From: Gallionella sp.
GTDB taxonomy: Bacteria; Pseudomonadota; Gammaproteobacteria; Burkholderiales; Gallionellaceae
Reading direction: 5' to 3'
NCBI GenBank assembly: GCA_029850565.1
Contig: JARCRR010000018.1
Span: forward strand, 1-6,171
DNA: 6,171 nt
Each line of letters begins with the position of its first letter. Position 1 is the first letter of the stretch. Under the pieces are notes generated by a model. The model had not been told where the DNA came from. It worked only from the letters and a program-made list of their open reading frames with translations, and did not search any database. The translations under genes were made by a program, and so were the position numbers. This document shows, piece after piece, positions 5,950 through 6,171 of this stretch.

Positions 5950-6171
5950 ATGTCAGATACGATTGAAGATGAAAAATTCGTTGAACTGAATTACAAGGTC
6001 ATCGATAACAAAACCGGTGACGTATTGGTCACTGTGGACTATCCGCTGGCTTATGTTCACGGCGTGAATGATGTGTTGTCCGAAGAAGTGACCAAAGAAC
6101 TGTATGGCAAAAAAGTCGGCGACATCATCGAAGTACCGATAGACACTGCCAAGTTGTACGGTGAGCGAGAT
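5950..6171 (+). CDS. SlyD-like FKBP-type peptidyl-prolyl cis-trans isomerase, N-terminal part
   Basis: Partial gene: 74 codons are open from the ATG to the right edge. The visible part matches the first half of an SlyD-type FKBP domain. It has an initial beta-strand (KFVELNYKVIDNKTGDVLV, about residues 9-27), the active-site entry YVHGVNDVL (35-43, His37-Gly38), the helix and turn EVTKELYGKKVGD (46-58), then IIEVPIDTAKLYGERD (59-74), where the YGERD turn leads into the insert-in-flap chaperone domain of SlyD. Such enzymes are cytoplasmic proline isomerases and folding helpers; some carry a His/Cys-rich metal-binding tail, which would lie outside the window. The usual bacterial Pro-Gly after the HG segment is replaced by SEEV, so it is a divergent member. 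A weak AAGG at 5936-5939 precedes the start. Proximity to apr genes hints at a role in assembling their cofactor-rich subunits, but this is speculation, and the terminator between them argues for separate control. Confidence 0.83.
   Translation, partial: MSDTIEDEKFVELNYKVIDNKTGDVLVTVDYPLAYVHGVNDVLSEEVTKELYGKKVGDIIEVPIDTAKLYGERD

Noticed and set aside
1..6171. CRISPR array, insertion sequence, integrase, tRNA or rRNA
   Set aside because: No regularly spaced repeats, transposase-like protein, terminal inverted repeats or cloverleaf sequence were found; the window is metabolic genes throughout.

Overview
The window comes from a chemolithotrophic sulfur-oxidising proteobacterium. It carries a nearly complete cytoplasmic pathway for oxidising sulfite to sulfate, in the arrangement sat-aprM-aprB-aprA. 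The membrane-anchor gene aprM next to aprBA marks the sulfur-oxidiser type of APS reductase locus (as in Allochromatium and many betaproteobacterial sulfur oxidisers) rather than the qmoABC-linked type of sulfate reducers. Moderate to high GC in most genes and the overall protein character fit a betaproteobacterium (Nitrosomonadales, e.g. Sulfuricellaceae, Thiobacillaceae or Gallionellaceae). That placement is inference.

Layout. Positions 1-534 (minus strand) hold the N-terminal 178 codons of a molybdopterin oxidoreductase that I identify as SoeA, the catalytic subunit of cytoplasmic sulfite:quinone oxidoreductase; the rest lies beyond the left edge. A divergent intergenic region (535-777) follows, with two copies of a 15-bp GC-rich imperfect palindrome. 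On the plus strand come sat (778-1965), a 174-bp gap, aprM (2140-2964), aprB (3008-3490) and aprA (3490-5382; its start overlaps the aprB stop by one base). Behind aprA lie a long hairpin starting at the stop codon and then a clear intrinsic terminator (5460-5496). Beyond it are an unrecognised 116-residue protein gene (5566-5916) and the first 74 codons of an SlyD-like FKBP prolyl isomerase (5950 to the right edge).

How the genes work together. AprBA oxidises sulfite plus AMP to adenylylsulfate (APS), passing electrons through the AprB iron-sulfur clusters to the AprM membrane anchor and presumably the quinone pool. Sat converts APS and pyrophosphate to sulfate and ATP, giving substrate-level phosphorylation. 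SoeA belongs to the alternative, AMP-independent route that oxidises sulfite directly to sulfate. The two routes are therefore encoded back to back and share one upstream region. The two genes beyond the terminator form a separate, more AT-rich unit whose link to sulfur metabolism is not shown by the sequence.
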